Part shown: piece after piece, positions 62,586 through 64,000 of the stretch | How positions within the stretch are numbered: position 1 is the first letter of the stretch | Layout of the letters: each line of letters begins with the position of its first letter | Source: Halobellus rufus | GTDB taxonomy: Archaea; Halobacteriota; Halobacteria; Halobacteriales; Haloferacaceae | Assembly (NCBI RefSeq): GCF_000739575.1 | Contig: NZ_BBJO01000016.1 | Span: 1 to 64,000 of the forward strand | DNA: 64,000 nucleotides | Reading direction: 5' to 3' | Notes under the pieces: model-generated | Databases searched by the model: none | What the model saw: only the letters and a program-made list of their open reading frames with translations | What the model was told of the DNA's origin: nothing | Made by a program: the position numbers and the translations under genes

Positions 62586-64000
62586 CTAGATACGGCGGAA
62601 GAGCAGCAACGCCGCAGCCATAATGGAAGTTAGTGTGACGATCACGCCGAACCCTGGTGTGGTTGCTGGTGTGTTCACTGTGGGACGCTCTGTGGTTGTT
62701 TGATCTGATGTGGAAGTCGTCGTAGAGTCTGACGGCTCAGTCGTTTGGTCTGGCGTATCCGTTGGTGGACTGGACGTCTCTTGTGGTGTTGGCGTAAGCT
62801 GATCGACCACAACGATGTCGTTTGAACCAACCGTACTGCCACCAACACGGAGCGTTACTTCTCCAGTATCGTCGAGGTTCTCCTCACTAAAGTCGAATGT
62901 TGCCTCGAAGGTACCATCTTCAGCAATCACTACGTCTTCTGTCCCTGCAAAGGTAGGTGAGACACCACTATCTGAACGGATACGGACGCTGGCTTCTGAA
63001 CCGGGTGCAACGTTCGTCTCACCGTAGACAGTCCCCTCTCCTTCATCTGTAATGCCGCCGATGGCGATTTTTACTACACCGTCGTCGTTGCGATTGGCGA
63101 ATGCTACTTCGCGCTCGGTAAGCGTGAACTCAGTATTCGCTGATTGGCTTTCACCGGACAAGAAATACGGGAACGCTGCAGCATCCCGGTCACCACCGGC
63201 ACCACCTAACGGTCCTTTGCCATTTTCGAACTCATAGCGTTCATCCTCGTCGGTTTCATATTCCATCTCGACTGAAAAGTCGGTCTCTTCATCGATTTCG
63301 TTGTTGAAGGCATCGTTCGAACTTGTATCGACCACAATGTAGAGTTCTCCTGCTTCATTATCCGCGATGACAAAGATATCCTGCTCATTGACGGAATCGC
63401 TTCCGAGGTTCAACGACGTGGGCGCTTGATTAGCGATGGCATCGTTTGCCTCAACTTCGAGCGTCACGCCCTCTCCTTCGCGCTCTTCAACGAGCGTGTG
63501 AAGGGTACTTGCGCTGAAGCCCTCTTCGAGTGCGTCGAAACCGCTGCCCTCGTTTGACTCCTCTATCGCGACCATATGACCGTAGATCCCGCTGGCTTCG
63601 GCGCGGATTACTAGTCGGTCCTCGAGGGCAATTTCCTCGCGTTCGGTGAGAACGTCGCGCAGTTCCGTCAACTCGTCATTCTCATCAGCATTGTCAGCCG
63701 GTGCGACGAACGTTTCGACCGAGTCCAATGTGGGACGAGTTAGATCCACAACGGTGAGATCCAATTCATTATTGAGCTCTGTCTGACCGTCATCATTGAC
63801 TATAAAGACATTGTCGGCACCTACAGATACGTCGTAATCAGTGGGCTGCAACGGTCGGACAAGTTGCTCAGAGATTCCTTCGCTATCCGCATTAATTAGT
63901 CCCAGTTCGTCGAGATATGCCTTGAATGAACCATCATCTGCGTCCGACGCAGTTAATTCGTCACCATCCTCGTCGACGAAGACGGGATCGTTGGCCGCAG
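62586..64000 (-). CDS. PGF-CTERM surface glycoprotein (5' partial)
   Basis: The frame is open from 62586 to the window edge, about 470 residues, with the N-terminus missing; an internal Met at 63851 is not the start because coding continues beyond it (e.g. VFVDEDGDEL near 63975). The protein is acidic, beta-rich, and ends in a Thr/Pro/Ser-rich O-glycosylation-type stalk (TPTPQETSSPP..., TTTSTSDQTTT) followed by TPGFGVIVTLTSIMAAALL and RRI. That is a PGF-CTERM signal, processed and lipid-anchored by archaeosortase ArtA. It belongs with ArtA-dependent S-layer-type glycoproteins and should be an AglB/S-layer client. The segment FPYFLSGESQSA is typical. Confidence 0.85.
   Translation of the reverse strand, partial: AANDPVFVDEDGDELTASDADDGSFKAYLDELGLINADSEGISEQLVRPLQPTDYDVSVGADNVFIVNDDGQTELNNELDLTVVDLTRPTLDSVETFVAPADNADENDELTELRDVLTEREEIALEDRLVIRAEASGIYGHMVAIEESNEGSGFDALEEGFSASTLHTLVEEREGEGVTLEVEANDAIANQAPTSLNLGSDSVNEQDIFVIADNEAGELYIVVDTSSNDAFNNEIDEETDFSVEMEYETDEDERYEFENGKGPLGGAGGDRDAAAFPYFLSGESQSANTEFTLTEREVAFANRNDDGVVKIAIGGITDEGEGTVYGETNVAPGSEASVRIRSDSGVSPTFAGTEDVVIAEDGTFEATFDFSEENLDDTGEVTLRVGGSTVGSNDIVVVDQLTPTPQETSSPPTDTPDQTTEPSDSTTTSTSDQTTTERPTVNTPATTPGFGVIVTLTSIMAAALLLFRRI

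Overview
The window is chromosome from an extremely halophilic archaeon (class Halobacteria). Evidence: very GC-rich codons, Asp/Glu-rich proteins, an AglB/AglF/AglG N-glycosylation locus, a PGF-CTERM surface protein, a HalOD1 output-domain protein, a DUF5789 protein, and TATA-like boxes about 24-30 nt before most start codons, the pattern of leaderless haloarchaeal mRNAs. The close match of AglF and AglG to what I remember of Haloferax proteins suggests the order Haloferacales, but I cannot name a genus.

From 1 to about 48 kb the sequence is ordinary GC-rich core. In order it carries: an M29 aminopeptidase (cut by the window edge); a HalOD1 protein and an HTH-10 regulator; DUF1684; a CMP-kinase-like enzyme; a DMT exporter; a CBS protein; RNase HI; a fused malic enzyme; an M24-like pseudo-peptidase; CtaA; a polar amino-acid ABC importer; the RFC large subunit; a flavin-binding PPOX protein; a frameshifted membrane gene; GNAT and XRE-type proteins; HMG-CoA synthase; two pilin-like surface proteins separated by a decayed IS200/IS605 element; DUF2150; TatD; an NYN nuclease-like protein; an amidase; two small unknown proteins; a CBS protein with an HPF/RaiA-like tail; the complete glycine-cleavage operon (gcvT-gcvH-gcvPA-gcvPB, gcvH frameshifted near its end); a small zinc-ribbon protein; an HpaI-type aldolase; an SDR; a thioesterase; a J-domain protein; a GTPBP-type GTPase; a Ste24-type protease; and methenyl-H4MPT cyclohydrolase. 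GcvT/H/P and Mch both belong to one-carbon metabolism.

From about 44.9 kb to the end lies a surface-glycan locus. AglB (oligosaccharyltransferase) and AglF (sugar nucleotidylyltransferase) are divergent from a shared promoter region. They are followed by a flippase, an alkaline-phosphatase-superfamily enzyme, a second distinct one plus its decayed tandem copy, and a markedly AT-rich module: an alpha/alpha-toroid-like protein, a polysaccharide pyruvyl transferase and an asparagine-synthase-like enzyme lacking the glutaminase cysteine. Two tandem GT2 glycosyltransferases and an AglG-like GT2 close the cluster. After a 467-bp gap with a coding remnant come a membrane protein and a PGF-CTERM surface glycoprotein running off the window. 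My reading is that the AT-rich part is a variable cassette that decorates the glycan with pyruvate, amide and possibly phospho or sulfo groups.

The most interesting items are that AT-rich cassette, the CBS-HPF fusion, three orphan IS200/IS605 right-end hairpins without any tnpB, a perfect inverted repeat over the amidase promoter, and two single-base deletions at C runs that break gcvH and a membrane gene. No tRNA, rRNA, CRISPR array or origin was recognised.
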